Below are positions 19,542-29,658 of a DNA stretch of 64,000 nucleotides, in pieces. The position numbers were made by a program, and so were the translations under genes. The notes beneath the pieces were generated by a model. It was not told the origin of the DNA and searched no databases. It saw only the letters and a program-made list of their open reading frames with translations. The stretch covers positions 62,001 through 126,000 of the forward strand of contig JAJTXQ010000040.1 in NCBI GenBank assembly GCA_021462855.1, in the 5' to 3' direction. The first letter of the stretch is position 1; the number at the start of each line of letters is the position of its first letter. Source of the stretch: Dehalococcoidia bacterium (lineage in GTDB: Bacteria > Chloroflexota > Dehalococcoidia > DSTF01 > JACRBR01).

Positions 19542-19607
19542 AGAACAAATGTCTTGACACAACCTGCGGCGATGCCTATGATTGCGCCGGAATAGGTCAT
19601 TTGTTCT
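19542..19607 (+). promoter_or_regulatory. recA promoter (TTGACA-N17-TATGAT) bracketed by AGAACAAATG / CATTTGTTCT inverted sites
   Basis: AGAACAAATG 19542-19551, -35 19554-19559, -10 19577-19582, CATTTGTTCT 19598-19607. Confidence 0.8.
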
Positions 19608-19627
19608 AGCCCTGGCAGGAGGCTGGC

Positions 19628-20716
19628 ATGGCTCGCAACCCCGACAAGAGCAACCCCCTCGAACCCGTCGCTCCCGACAAGAAAGACCAGGCCCTCAAGG
19701 ACGCGCTCGCCGACATCGAGAAGCGTTACGGCCGCGGCGCCATCATGAAGCTCGGCGACGCTCAGGCCGAGTTCAAGGTCGAAGTCATCTCCACCGGCTC
19801 GCTCGCACTCGACCTCGCGCTCGGCGTCGGCGGGCTGCCGCGCGGACGCATCACCGAGATCTACGGTCCGGAGGGCGCCGGCAAGTCGACGCTGGCGTAT
19901 CACGTCGTCGCTTCGGCGCAGCGTGGCGGCGGCGTCGCCGCGTACATCGATGTCGAGCACGCGCTCGACAAGGATCACGCCGAGTCCTGCGGGATCGATG
20001 TCTCGGAACTGCTGATCTCGCAGCCCGACACCGGCGAGCAGGCGCTCGAGATCTGCGACGCGCTGGTGCGCAGCAACGCCGTCGATGTCATTGTCGTCGA
20101 CAGCGTCGCCGCGCTCGTGCCGCGGGCGGAGATCGAGGGCGAGATGGGCGATTCACTGCCGGGCCTGCAGGCGCGGCTCATGTCCCAGGCGCTGCGCAAG
20201 CTCACGGCGGTGATCTCGAAGTCCCGCGCCACGGTCATCTTCATCAACCAGCTGCGCGAGAAGATCGGCATCGTCTTCGGCAACCCGGAGACGACGCCGG
20301 GCGGCCGCGCGCTCAAGTTCTACAGCTCCGTCCGCGTCGAGCTGCGCCGCGCCGAGCCGCTGAAGCAGGGCACCGATATCATCGGCAACCGCGTGCGCGC
20401 GAAGGTGGTCAAGAACAAGGTCGCCGCGCCGTTCCGGACGGCGGAGTTCGACATCCTCTTCAGCGGCAAGCACCGCGGGATCAGCCGCGAGGGCGACATC
20501 GTCGACCTCGGCGTGGACAACAACGTGGTGAAGAAGATGGGCGCCTTCTTCAGCTTCGGCGAGCTGCGGCTCGGCCAGGGGCGCGAGGCCGCGAAGGAAT
20601 ACCTGCGCCAGAATCCGGACATCGCGCGCGAGATCGAAGACCTCGTCGTGGCGGCGACGCCGGCGATGCGCGTCGGCAAGAACGGCAACGGCGCCGAACA
20701 CGACGACGCCGAATAG
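19628..20716 (+). CDS. recA: Recombinase A
   Basis: [65 protein letters not shown]. Confidence 0.98.
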   Translation: MARNPDKSNPLEPVAPDKKDQALKDALADIEKRYGRGAIMKLGDAQAEFKVEVISTGSLALDLALGVGGLPRGRITEIYGPEGAGKSTLAYHVVASAQRGGGVAAYIDVEHALDKDHAESCGIDVSELLISQPDTGEQALEICDALVRSNAVDVIVVDSVAALVPRAEIEGEMGDSLPGLQARLMSQALRKLTAVISKSRATVIFINQLREKIGIVFGNPETTPGGRALKFYSSVRVELRRAEPLKQGTDIIGNRVRAKVVKNKVAAPFRTAEFDILFSGKHRGISREGDIVDLGVDNNVVKKMGAFFSFGELRLGQGREAAKEYLRQNPDIAREIEDLVVAATPAMRVGKNGNGAEHDDAE

Positions 20717-20741
20717 GGGCGGCCGCGAGCACGCGCACACG

Positions 20742-21398
20742 ATGACCATCACCGCAATCGAACGCAACGCGCGCCAGCGCGGCCGCGTCGACGTGTACGT
20801 CGATGGCGTCTCGCGGTTCGGCGTGACGCGCGCGACGGCCAAAGCCCACGGTCTCATGCCCGGCCGGGTCATCGACGACGAGGAGATCGCGCGGATCACC
20901 GCCGCCGACGAGCGGCGTCGCGCACTCGACACGGCAGTGACCATGCTCGCCCGCCGGCCGCGCAGCGAGCGCGAGGTCCGCCGGCGGCTCACACAGCGCC
21001 ACGTCGCCCCGGCGCTGGCCGACGAGACGATCGCGCGGCTGCGCGACGCGCACTTCCTCGACGATGCGGCATTCGCGCGTTCGTGGACGGAGTCGCGCGA
21101 GCGCGCGAGTCCCCGCGGCCGGCGGATGATCGTGGCGGAACTGCGCACGCTCGGTGTCGATGCCGAGACGGCACGCGCGGCGAGCGCCGGCATCGACGAA
21201 GAGGACGCAGCGTACCGCCTCGCCAGCGCACGAGCGCGGTCGCTCGCCACGCACGACGCCGCGAAGTTCCGCGCACGGCTCGGCGGCATGCTGCAACGAC
21301 GCGGGTTCGGCTGGAGCGTGACGCGCGCCGCCGTCGACCGCTGCTGGCGCGAGTTCGGCGCCGACCCCGCCGATGCCCCGGACGCCGGCATCGAGTAG
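20742..21398 (+). CDS. recX: Regulatory protein RecX
   Basis: Downstream of recA; LARRPRSEREVRRRL...LDDAAFARSW. Confidence 0.9.
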   Translation: MTITAIERNARQRGRVDVYVDGVSRFGVTRATAKAHGLMPGRVIDDEEIARITAADERRRALDTAVTMLARRPRSEREVRRRLTQRHVAPALADETIARLRDAHFLDDAAFARSWTESRERASPRGRRMIVAELRTLGVDAETARAASAGIDEEDAAYRLASARARSLATHDAAKFRARLGGMLQRRGFGWSVTRAAVDRCWREFGADPADAPDAGIE

Positions 21399-21407
21399 GC
21401 TGGCCGC

Positions 21408-22406
21408 ATGCGGCTCACCCGTGCGCTGCTCGCGTGCCTGTTCGCGCTCGCGTCCGCGGCGCCCGGCTGCGGCGGCGCTGATGGCCCGCCGGGCAGCGGC
21501 CGCGGCTCGCTGATCATCGCGCGCGGCGACAGCATCTTCGAATACGACATCGCCAGCGGCGAGACCGCGCCGCTCATCGAGCCGCAGGATGACGGCGCAT
21601 TCCTGCTCGACCCCGCGGTATCCGCCGACGGCACGCGCCTCGCCTACATCGTGCAGCCGCCGCCGCGCGTCAGCGGGGACCGCTACGACGCCGGCTCCGA
21701 CCTCTGGGTCGCGAACCGGGACGGCACCGAGCAACAGGCGGTGCTGGCCCACAGCGTGCCGAACCAGCTCATCCGATTCCCGCAGTGGGGCGCCGATGGC
21801 GCGCTCTACGCGATCGTGCAGGAGATCGAGGACGTTGGCGGAGTGGCCCACGTCGCCTACACGCTGCAGCGCATCGACCCGGCGACCGGGGCGCGGGCGC
21901 GGCTCCGCGACGGTGTGCTCGCCTACGCGATATCGCCCGACGGCGAGCGGGCCGCCTACGCCGTCCGCACCGAGCGTGACCGCGAGACGCTGTACCTCGG
22001 CGACCTCGACGGCGGGACACCCGGCGTGCTCGTCGACGTATCGAGTCAGCTCAGCCCCTTCAACTCACCCCGCTTCGCACCCGATGGCGCGACCGTCGCC
22101 TTCGCCGCCGCCGACCAGGCGCTCGCGCCGCCGACGGGCCAGCGGCTGGCGGCCCTGCGGCCGCAGCCCGCCGCGGCCCGCACCGACGGCCTGCCCGAGG
22201 ACATCTGGGCGGTCGCTGCGGCCGGCGGGGAGCCGCGCCTCCTCGCCGACCTGAACGAGGACCTGCCGGCGCTCGCATGGAGCGGCGACGGCGACCGGCT
22301 CTACGTGCTCGGGGCGGTGGGCCTGTACGAGGTGAACGCCAGGACGGGCGCGAGCGACATCATCGGCCCCGGCGTATTCCACGGGCAGATGGCATGGTCG
22401 CCGTAA
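21408..22406 (+). CDS. TolB-like beta-propeller lipoprotein
   Basis: Lipoprotein signal (SAAPGC); VSADGTRLAYIV, ISPDGERAAYAV repeats. Confidence 0.75.
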   Translation: MRLTRALLACLFALASAAPGCGGADGPPGSGRGSLIIARGDSIFEYDIASGETAPLIEPQDDGAFLLDPAVSADGTRLAYIVQPPPRVSGDRYDAGSDLWVANRDGTEQQAVLAHSVPNQLIRFPQWGADGALYAIVQEIEDVGGVAHVAYTLQRIDPATGARARLRDGVLAYAISPDGERAAYAVRTERDRETLYLGDLDGGTPGVLVDVSSQLSPFNSPRFAPDGATVAFAAADQALAPPTGQRLAALRPQPAAARTDGLPEDIWAVAAAGGEPRLLADLNEDLPALAWSGDGDRLYVLGAVGLYEVNARTGASDIIGPGVFHGQMAWSP

Positions 22407-22459
22407 AGGCGCGTCGCCGGGCGCGCTTGCCATCGCGCAGACCGACGGGGCGGTGTTTC

Positions 22460-22520
22460 TTGACCCCCGAATCTGGCGCTGCGTATGATAGCGGCCGGGC
22501 CCCGCAACTATTTCGGGGCC
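22460..22520 (+). promoter_or_regulatory. Promoter TTGACC-N18-TATGAT followed by 5'UTR hairpin (stem 22498-22504/22514-22520)
   Basis: GGCCCCG / CGGGGCC 7-bp stem just downstream of the -10 element, upstream of rny. Confidence 0.6.
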
Positions 22521-22573
22521 GAGATTTCGAGGGAGCAGTAGCGATTTAACCGTCGGAAAGAGAGGCTCTACCC

Positions 22574-24106
22574 ATGGCCGCCATCCTCGGCGCCGTTATC
22601 GGCGCGATCGTAGGATTGGCGATCGGGGCTCTTCTCGGCTACGCGGCCAGGCGTAGCGCAACCCGGGACCAGGAAGCCGCCGCCGAAGCCGAGGCGGCGC
22701 GCATCCTGACAGACGCGCAGACGAAGGAAAAGGAGCTCCTCCTCGGTGCAAAAGAGGAGGCCATTCAGGTCCGGGCTCAGGCCGAACAGGAACTCAAGGT
22801 CCGCAGGGACGAGATCCTGCGGCTTGAGCAGCGTGTTGCCACCAGGGAAGAGACCCTCGATCGCAAGCTAGAGGCGCTCGAGCGCCGCGAGACCACCTAC
22901 GCCGAGCGGGAACAGCAACAGGAAACCGCCCGCCAGCAGATCGAAGAACTCCGCAAGGCGAAGCTCGCCGAGGTGGAGCGCGTCTCCGGCATGACCAGCG
23001 CCGAGGCGCGTGACCTGCTGCTCAGCGAGCTCGAGCAGGAGATCCGCGAGGAAGCGAACCGCAAGGCACGCCAGATCGAAGCCGAAGTCCGCGAGGACGC
23101 GGACCGCCGCTCCCGCGGCATCCTGGCGACGACCATGCAGCGGCTGACCTCGGACGTCGTCACCGAGACCACCGTATCCGTGGTGCCGATCCCCAGCGAT
23201 GACATGAAGGGCCGCATCATCGGCCGCGAGGGGCGGAACATCCGTGCGCTCGAGGCGGCGACGGGCGTCGACCTGATCATCGATGACACGCCCGACGCCG
23301 TGACGCTCTCGGCGTTCGACCCCGTGCGGCGCGAGATCGCCCGCGTGGCGCTCACCAAGCTCGTGCTCGACGGCCGCATCCCCCCGACCCGCATCGAGGA
23401 GGTCGTCGACAAGGCGCGGCAGGAGGTCGAGGCCAGCATCAAGACCGCCGGCGAGCAGGCGGCGATCGAGGCGGGGTGCCCGGGCCTGCACCCGGAGATC
23501 CTGCGCACGATGGGCAAACTGCGCTACCGCACGTCGTACGGGCAGAACCAGCTGAAACACGCCGTCGAGTCCGCGTTCATCGCCGCGATGATCGGCGAAG
23601 AGATCGGCGCCGATGTGAACGTGTGCCGGCGCGGCGCGCTGCTCCACGACCTCGGCAAGGCGATCGACCACGAGGTCGAGGGCACGCACGCGGCGCTCGG
23701 CGCCGAGCTAGCGCGCCGGTACAACGTCAGCCCGTCGGTCGTGCACTGCATCGAGGCGCACCACGAGGAGATCGAGGTCGAGACGACCGAGGCCGTCGTG
23801 GTGCAGGTCGCCGACGCCATCAGCGGCAGCCGTCCGGGAGCGCGGCGCGAGACGCTCGAGCTCTACATCAAGCGGCTCGAGGCGCTGGAGAGCATCGCCA
23901 ACGGCTTCAAGGGCGTCGAGAAGTCGTTCGCCATCCAGGCGGGGCGCGAGATCCGCATCATCGTCAAGCCCGACGAGATCGACGACCTCGACTCGATGCG
24001 GCTCGCTCGCGACGTGAGCAAGAAGATCGAGGAATCGATGGAGTACCCGGGCCAGATCAAGGTCACCGTCGTCCGCGAGACGCGCGCCACGGAGTACGCC
24101 CGCTAG
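22574..24106 (+). CDS. rny: Ribonuclease Y
   Basis: N-terminal TM, coiled coil, KH (IIGREGRNIRALEAATGVDLIIDDTP), HD domain (LLHDLGKAIDHEVEGTHAALG). Confidence 0.97.
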   Translation: MAAILGAVIGAIVGLAIGALLGYAARRSATRDQEAAAEAEAARILTDAQTKEKELLLGAKEEAIQVRAQAEQELKVRRDEILRLEQRVATREETLDRKLEALERRETTYAEREQQQETARQQIEELRKAKLAEVERVSGMTSAEARDLLLSELEQEIREEANRKARQIEAEVREDADRRSRGILATTMQRLTSDVVTETTVSVVPIPSDDMKGRIIGREGRNIRALEAATGVDLIIDDTPDAVTLSAFDPVRREIARVALTKLVLDGRIPPTRIEEVVDKARQEVEASIKTAGEQAAIEAGCPGLHPEILRTMGKLRYRTSYGQNQLKHAVESAFIAAMIGEEIGADVNVCRRGALLHDLGKAIDHEVEGTHAALGAELARRYNVSPSVVHCIEAHHEEIEVETTEAVVVQVADAISGSRPGARRETLELYIKRLEALESIANGFKGVEKSFAIQAGREIRIIVKPDEIDDLDSMRLARDVSKKIEESMEYPGQIKVTVVRETRATEYAR

Positions 24107-24128
24107 ACGGCGGCGGTCACGCACCTGC

Positions 24129-24153
24129 GGAGGGCCCGGCCAGCGGGCCCTCC
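24129..24153 (+). terminator. GC-rich terminator-like hairpin GGAGGGCCC...GGGCCCTCC
   Basis: 9-bp perfect stem after rny followed by TTCCTTC. Confidence 0.6.
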
Positions 24154-24183
24154 TTCCTTCACCCGCGAAATGAGCACCGCGAA

Positions 24184-24966
24184 ATGAGCGCGATGACGAG
24201 CGACCCGTTCGCGCAGTCCGGCTGCCGCTGCCGCTTCGGCTGGGGCCAGCGCGCCGTGGGTGAGGCCGCCGCCCGCGGCGACGTCGTCGTCATCGTGGAC
24301 GTGCTGAGCTTCTCGACGGCGGTGGCGACGGCCGCGCAACACGATGCGTTCGTCTACCCGTGCGCCGAACGCGAGGACGCGGCCGCGCTCGCGGCGCGGA
24401 TCGGCGGCGAGGTCACGCTGCACCGCGAAGACGTGCCGGCGCGCGGGCGCTTCTCGCTCTCGCCGCTCACGTTCGCCAGCGCGCCGGCAGGCGCCCGCGT
24501 GGTGCTGCCATCGCCGAATGGCGCGACCTGCACGCGGCTCGCGCGCAATGCGCCGCACGTCTTCGCCGGCGCGCTCGTCAACGCCCGCGCCGTGGGCTGC
24601 GCCGTCCATGAACTGCTCGACGGGAACGAACGCGGCGCGACGGTCGTCGCCTGCGGTGAGCGGTGGAGGACGCCATCGGCCGACGGCCCGCTGCGGTTCG
24701 CGCTCGAGGATTAGCTCGGCGCCGGCGCGGTGCTCTCGCACCTCCAGCAACCGCGCTCGCCGGAGGCAGAGGTCTGCGCGCGCGCGTTCGCGGCATCGCG
24801 CGGAGATCTCACCAGCCACCTCGTCGAATGCGCGAGCGGTCAGGAGCTATGCCAGCGCGGCTGGAAGGGAGACGTGCTCGCTGCCGCGGCTCTCGACGCC
24901 TGCGACGTCGCGCCCGAGCTGCGCGGCGGTCACTTCGGGCGCCACGTGCGCCCGGGTGGCGATTAG
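24184..24966 (+). pseudogene. 2-phosphosulfolactate phosphatase (ComB) family, interrupted by in-frame TAG at 24712-24714
   Basis: Frame continues after TAG: ...PLRFALED*LGAGAVLSHLQQPRSPEAEVCARAF...HLVECASGQELCQRGWKGDVLAAAALDACDVAPEL to TAG at 24964-24966. Confidence 0.75.
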
Positions 24967-27239
24967 CGGCGGAACCGGAGCGCGCGGCGCAGCAGCTCGT
25001 TACGCACCGTCTGCCATGCCGACTCAAGCCGCTCCGTCTCCTCTTCGTCGAGCTCCTTGCGCCCGAAGCGCGCGCGCTCGTACGCCGCCGCGAGGTACGT
25101 GGCATCGCTGCCGGTGCGCGGCACCTCCGCGCGGAGCCGGCGGGCGAACTCCCGCGGCGTTTCCGTCGGCCGTGCGGCGGACTTGCCGGCGCGCGCCAGG
25201 CGCTGCGTCTTCTCCCAGAGCTGCACCGGCCGCGGCAGACCGCCGAGGCCGTACTCCCATGCGAACCGCGCGCCGCCGAACAGCAGCGCGGCCACGCCGC
25301 CAATCCCGGCGAGGATGAGCAACTGCCGCCACAGCCCCGAGCCATCGTCGCCCGTCTCGGCGAGCGGCGGCGCCGCCGGGTCGACCTGCGGGGCGCCGAG
25401 CGGGATGTCGATCGGCGCTTCGTCCTCCGTGCCGCGGTCGCTGCCGGTCGCCGGCGGCGCCTGCGCGGTGCCCGGGCGGTTGATGCGCGGCTCGGACGGC
25501 GTCGGGCTGAACTCCACCCAGCCAACTCCCGGGAAGTACACCTCGGGCCAGGCGAACGCCTTCTTCTCGGTCACCTCGTACGTCGTGCCGTCGCCGTCGC
25601 GCTGCAGGTCGTCGAGCGCGTAGCCGGTCGCCACGCGCGACGGCACGCCGAGTGTCCGCAGCATCACCGCCATTGCCGAGGCGTGGTAGTCGAAGTAGCC
25701 GCGCTGCAGGTCGAACAGGAAGTAGTCCACGCTGTCGCGCCCCGGCGGGGTGTCCGGCACGGCGAAGTCGACCGGGAATGTCCGCAGGTAGCGCTCGACT
25801 TCGGCCGCCTTGTCGTACGGCGTGGACGCCGGCCCGGTGACTTCACGCGCCTTGCGCGCGATGCGCCGCGGCAGGTCCGGGGGCAGGGCCAGGTATCGTT
25901 CCGTGACCCACGCCGGGTAGTCCTCGCCCGCGCTCTGCAGTTGTTCGATGGAGGCCACGGCCACGCTGCCGGTGACGCTGTACGTGTCGCCCTTGCGCAG
26001 ACGCCCCTCCGGCTCCAGGCTCGTCACATCGGACAGGTTGCCGCCGAGCGTCGCGTTCGAATCCGCGTCGGCCGACAGCGGCTGTCCGAGGCTGTACAGA
26101 TGCTGGTCGCCGGTATCCGTCACCGTGACGTCGATCGTCACGTCCTTGCGCGTGCCGTCGGCGGGCTGGTCGATGTTCGTGCGGTCCCCGGGCGCGAGCG
26201 GCGCCTCGCCCTCGGTATTGCCCTTCCAGCCGTCGCGCGTGTACTCGTCGTACGAGCGTGCGCGCAGGAATGCCGCCATCTCGGGCGTAAGCTCCACGTC
26301 GATGTCGACGGCGCGCTCGTTGTTGAGCGCGATCTTGCCCTGGAACGCGAGCGCGTCGTCGAGGTTGTGCACCTCGATCGGCTTCTTGGCATTGACGGAG
26401 ATGAACACGCGGCTGAGCGGCGCGACGCGCTCGGTGATCGGGTCGGTGAGCTTGCTCCAGCGGTCGTTCGCGCTGTCGGAGCGGTCGGCGAGCGGCATGC
26501 GCAGCACGAGCACGAGCAGCAGCAACGTCACCCAGAACGTCACGTTGAGCACGGACAGGCTCAGGAACTCCGGGTACGGCACATGGCGGTCTTCCCACTC
26601 CCGCTCGCGCGTGGCGATGTGCAGGCGCATGACGAGCAGCACCGCCGCAAACAGGAACACGACGAACGCGAAGCTGAACTGCCCCGGGATGAAGCTGATG
26701 TTCCACATCAGCGCCGTGCCGCCGGGGACGAGCCCGAGCCAGGCGTTGCGCCAACGGAAGATCGCCCACGTCGAGGCGTACGACCCGAGCCAGGTCAGCA
26801 CGAGCACCAGGATGACGAACGGCAACGGGTCGCCGCTGATCCCGTGCTGCGTCACCGCCGACCACCAGTCGTGCATGCGGTCGAGCATGTTGTCGACGCG
26901 CGCGGCGGGGGTGCCGCCCGGCAGGATCGCCAGCAACTGCAGGAAGACGAGCGTCGCGCCGGCGAACAGTGCGATCGGGTGGATGAATCCTTCGCGCCAG
27001 CGGATGCGCGCGAGCGCGTAGCCGGCGGCGATCGCGCTCAGCCCCGTCGGGTAGAGCGAAGGCATATCATCGACCCAGTTCGCGCTGTTGATCGAGTGCA
27101 CGACGCTCATGAAGCAGATGACGACGATCGACAGCGTCAGCCAGTCCTCCCACGGCAGGACCGAGGACAGGCGCTGCTCCGCATCGCCGCTGTCATCGGC
27201 GCGACGCTGGAAGATTTCGTCCCAGTTCGCTTCACGCAT
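24963..27239 (-). CDS. Transglutaminase-like domain membrane protein (TgpA-like)
   Basis: N-terminal TM helices; MLRTLGVPSRVATGYALDD; KKAFAWPEVYFPGVGWVEFSPTP. Confidence 0.9.
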   Translation of the reverse strand: MREANWDEIFQRRADDSGDAEQRLSSVLPWEDWLTLSIVVICFMSVVHSINSANWVDDMPSLYPTGLSAIAAGYALARIRWREGFIHPIALFAGATLVFLQLLAILPGGTPAARVDNMLDRMHDWWSAVTQHGISGDPLPFVILVLVLTWLGSYASTWAIFRWRNAWLGLVPGGTALMWNISFIPGQFSFAFVVFLFAAVLLVMRLHIATREREWEDRHVPYPEFLSLSVLNVTFWVTLLLLVLVLRMPLADRSDSANDRWSKLTDPITERVAPLSRVFISVNAKKPIEVHNLDDALAFQGKIALNNERAVDIDVELTPEMAAFLRARSYDEYTRDGWKGNTEGEAPLAPGDRTNIDQPADGTRKDVTIDVTVTDTGDQHLYSLGQPLSADADSNATLGGNLSDVTSLEPEGRLRKGDTYSVTGSVAVASIEQLQSAGEDYPAWVTERYLALPPDLPRRIARKAREVTGPASTPYDKAAEVERYLRTFPVDFAVPDTPPGRDSVDYFLFDLQRGYFDYHASAMAVMLRTLGVPSRVATGYALDDLQRDGDGTTYEVTEKKAFAWPEVYFPGVGWVEFSPTPSEPRINRPGTAQAPPATGSDRGTEDEAPIDIPLGAPQVDPAAPPLAETGDDGSGLWRQLLILAGIGGVAALLFGGARFAWEYGLGGLPRPVQLWEKTQRLARAGKSAARPTETPREFARRLRAEVPRTGSDATYLAAAYERARFGRKELDEEETERLESAWQTVRNELLRRALRFRR

Positions 27240-27241
27240 GC

Positions 27242-28489
27242 TCAGCGCTCCCTCGTCGGGTCGCCCTCGGTCGAGGCCGCGAGCGCCGCGCCGATGTCAT
27301 CGGCGCGCTTGACGATGTACGTGAACACGTCGTTGGAGGCGAGCGACGCGAACACGCCAAGCGCGCTCTCGTCGCCGCCGAACGTGCTCGGCTCAAGCAG
27401 GATCGCCGCGACCTTCACGCCGCGCTGCTGCAGCGCGCCCAGCCCGGCGACCCACGCCTCGTCGGTCGATGGCGTCACGACGACGACCGTCGTGTGCCGC
27501 CCGAAGCGGCGCGCCTCGTTCGCCAGGATGTCGCCGAGTGGCGCATCGCCCCACGCCCGCGCCATCGCCAGCGATTCGAGGATGCGCGTGTACTGCTGGA
27601 TGCCGCGGTCGGCGTCCAGCACGTCGAACTGGCGGCCGTACGTCATGAATCCGACGGTGCGGTTCGCCGTCAGGAAGTAACGCGCGACCGACGCGGCGAT
27701 GCGCACGCCGTACTCCTCCGTCGAGTCGTCCCCTTCGCCCACGTGCGCATCGCGGTGCAGGTCGAGGATGATCCAGATATCGCTCGCCGGGTCGAGTTCG
27801 AAGATCTTCACCATCAGTTCACCGGTACGCGCGGTGCTCGACCAGTGGATGCGGTTGAAGCTGTCGCCGAACTCGTACGGCCGCACGCCGGAAGCGTTCG
27901 GCGTGACGTAGTGCGTGCGACGGCGGAAGCGGCCCTCGCCGGGCAGGTTCGCCGCCGGCACCGAGAAGCTCGGCAGGTCGACGGCGCGCGGGTACACCAG
28001 GATGTTCTGCTGGCGCCCGTACGTCCGCGTGTGGCGGAACAGGCCGAACGGATCGCCCGTAGTCACCTCGACCGGTCCGACGGTGTACAGCCCGCGCCGG
28101 CCGATCGTCGAACGTACCCGCCACGACTTGACGCCGCGCGCCGGCACCGTGACGACGCGGCGCGCGTTGTGCCCCGGCATCTCGCTGGGGTCGTTGACCT
28201 CGAGCCAGATCTTCGTCAGCCACGTCGTGTTTCGCACGGTGATGCGCTCTTCGAACACGCCGCCGGCTTGCAACCGGTCGGTGTGCCGGTCAGGCGTGAT
28301 CTCGATCCCGCGCAGGTTCAGCCGCGACCACACGTACGCAAGCGGGATGCCGACGACGGCGATGTATGCGACGCGCCACGTCAGCCAGAAGCCGGTCGAC
28401 AGCGCGATGATGACGCACGCGAAGAAGAGCAGCACCACACCCGTGAGCGTGCGATCGTCGACGAACAGCCGCCGATACAGCCTGCGCAT
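27242..28489 (-). CDS. DUF58 domain-containing protein
   Basis: RPYEFGDSFNRIHWSSTARTGELMVKIFE. Confidence 0.9.
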   Translation of the reverse strand: MRRLYRRLFVDDRTLTGVVLLFFACVIIALSTGFWLTWRVAYIAVVGIPLAYVWSRLNLRGIEITPDRHTDRLQAGGVFEERITVRNTTWLTKIWLEVNDPSEMPGHNARRVVTVPARGVKSWRVRSTIGRRGLYTVGPVEVTTGDPFGLFRHTRTYGRQQNILVYPRAVDLPSFSVPAANLPGEGRFRRRTHYVTPNASGVRPYEFGDSFNRIHWSSTARTGELMVKIFELDPASDIWIILDLHRDAHVGEGDDSTEEYGVRIAASVARYFLTANRTVGFMTYGRQFDVLDADRGIQQYTRILESLAMARAWGDAPLGDILANEARRFGRHTTVVVVTPSTDEAWVAGLGALQQRGVKVAAILLEPSTFGGDESALGVFASLASNDVFTYIVKRADDIGAALAASTEGDPTRER

Positions 28490-28492
28490 GAT

Positions 28493-29485
28493 CTATCCCT
28501 GGCGTGGCGCCGGTTGACCGCTCCCGACGTTGCTCGAGCCGCGCGCCCGCGAGCCCGGCACGGGGATGCGGTCGAGGCACTGCTCGACGATCTCCTTCGG
28601 CGTCACGTTCTTCACCCGCGCCGATGGCGCAACGATGATCCGGTGGCCCAGCGTGGCATACGCCAACTCTTTCACGTCATCCGGCACGACGAAGTCGCGG
28701 CCGTCGAGCAGCGCCCGCGCCTGGCACGTGCGGTACAGCGCGAGCGACCCGCGCGGCGATGCGCCGAGGTACGCCGAGCCGTGCTTCCGCGTGGCATCGG
28801 TGATGCTGACGATGTACTGCTTGATCAGCGGGTCGACATAGATGTCCTTCACCGCGCGCTGCATGCTCATGATCTCGTCCGGATCCGTGACGCGCGCGAG
28901 CGAATCGATCGGGTGCTGCCGCTGCTGGCCCTCCATGATCAGCACCTCGTCGGTCATCGTCGGGTAGCCCAGGTGAATCCGCAGCAGGAAACGGTCGAGT
29001 TGCGCCTCGGGCAGCGGGAACGTGCCCTCGTACTCGATCGGGTTCTGGGTCGCGAGCACCATGAACGGCTCGGGCATCTTGTGCGTCACGCCGTCAACCG
29101 TGACCTGGCGCTCCTCCATCGATTCCAGCAGCGACGACTGCGTCTTCGGCGTCGCGCGGTTGATTTCGTCGGCCAGCACCACCTGCGCGACGATCGGCCC
29201 GGGGCGATACTCGAAGTCGCCGGTCTTCTGGTTGTAGATCGAGACGCCCGTCACATCGCTCGGGAGGAGGTCCGGCGTGAACTGGATGCGCCGGAAGGTG
29301 CAGCCCGTCGATACGGCGATGCTGCGGGCGAGCACGGTCTTGCCCACGCCGGGCACATCCTCGATCAGCACGTGGCCATGGCAGAGGAGCGCGATGAGCG
29401 TCATGCGCACTTCCGCGTCCTTCCCGATAATCACCTTCTCGACGTTGGCGGTGATCCGCTCGGCGATGATCCTGGGGTCTTCCAT
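28493..29485 (-). CDS. MoxR family AAA+ ATPase
   Basis: [72 protein letters not shown]. Confidence 0.95.
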   Translation of the reverse strand: MEDPRIIAERITANVEKVIIGKDAEVRMTLIALLCHGHVLIEDVPGVGKTVLARSIAVSTGCTFRRIQFTPDLLPSDVTGVSIYNQKTGDFEYRPGPIVAQVVLADEINRATPKTQSSLLESMEERQVTVDGVTHKMPEPFMVLATQNPIEYEGTFPLPEAQLDRFLLRIHLGYPTMTDEVLIMEGQQRQHPIDSLARVTDPDEIMSMQRAVKDIYVDPLIKQYIVSITDATRKHGSAYLGASPRGSLALYRTCQARALLDGRDFVVPDDVKELAYATLGHRIIVAPSARVKNVTPKEIVEQCLDRIPVPGSRARGSSNVGSGQPAPRQG

Positions 29486-29658
29486 GGGTCCTCCCGGAGG
29501 GGTTGACACTACTGACGGCCGCGCGTAGCGGCCTTCGGGTGATACGAAGGTGCCGGCAGGAAAGTTCCATGAGTATAGCAGCGGCCACCGGGCGGATTGG
29601 GTTTCAGAGCCGCTACGGTCGCTGACGCCGCCGCCGTGCGGGGCCGGTCGCGCGGACG

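Noticed and set aside
24663-27680. 1005-aa plus-strand ORF
   Set aside because: Shadow of the TgpA-like gene on the opposite strand; composition not protein-like.
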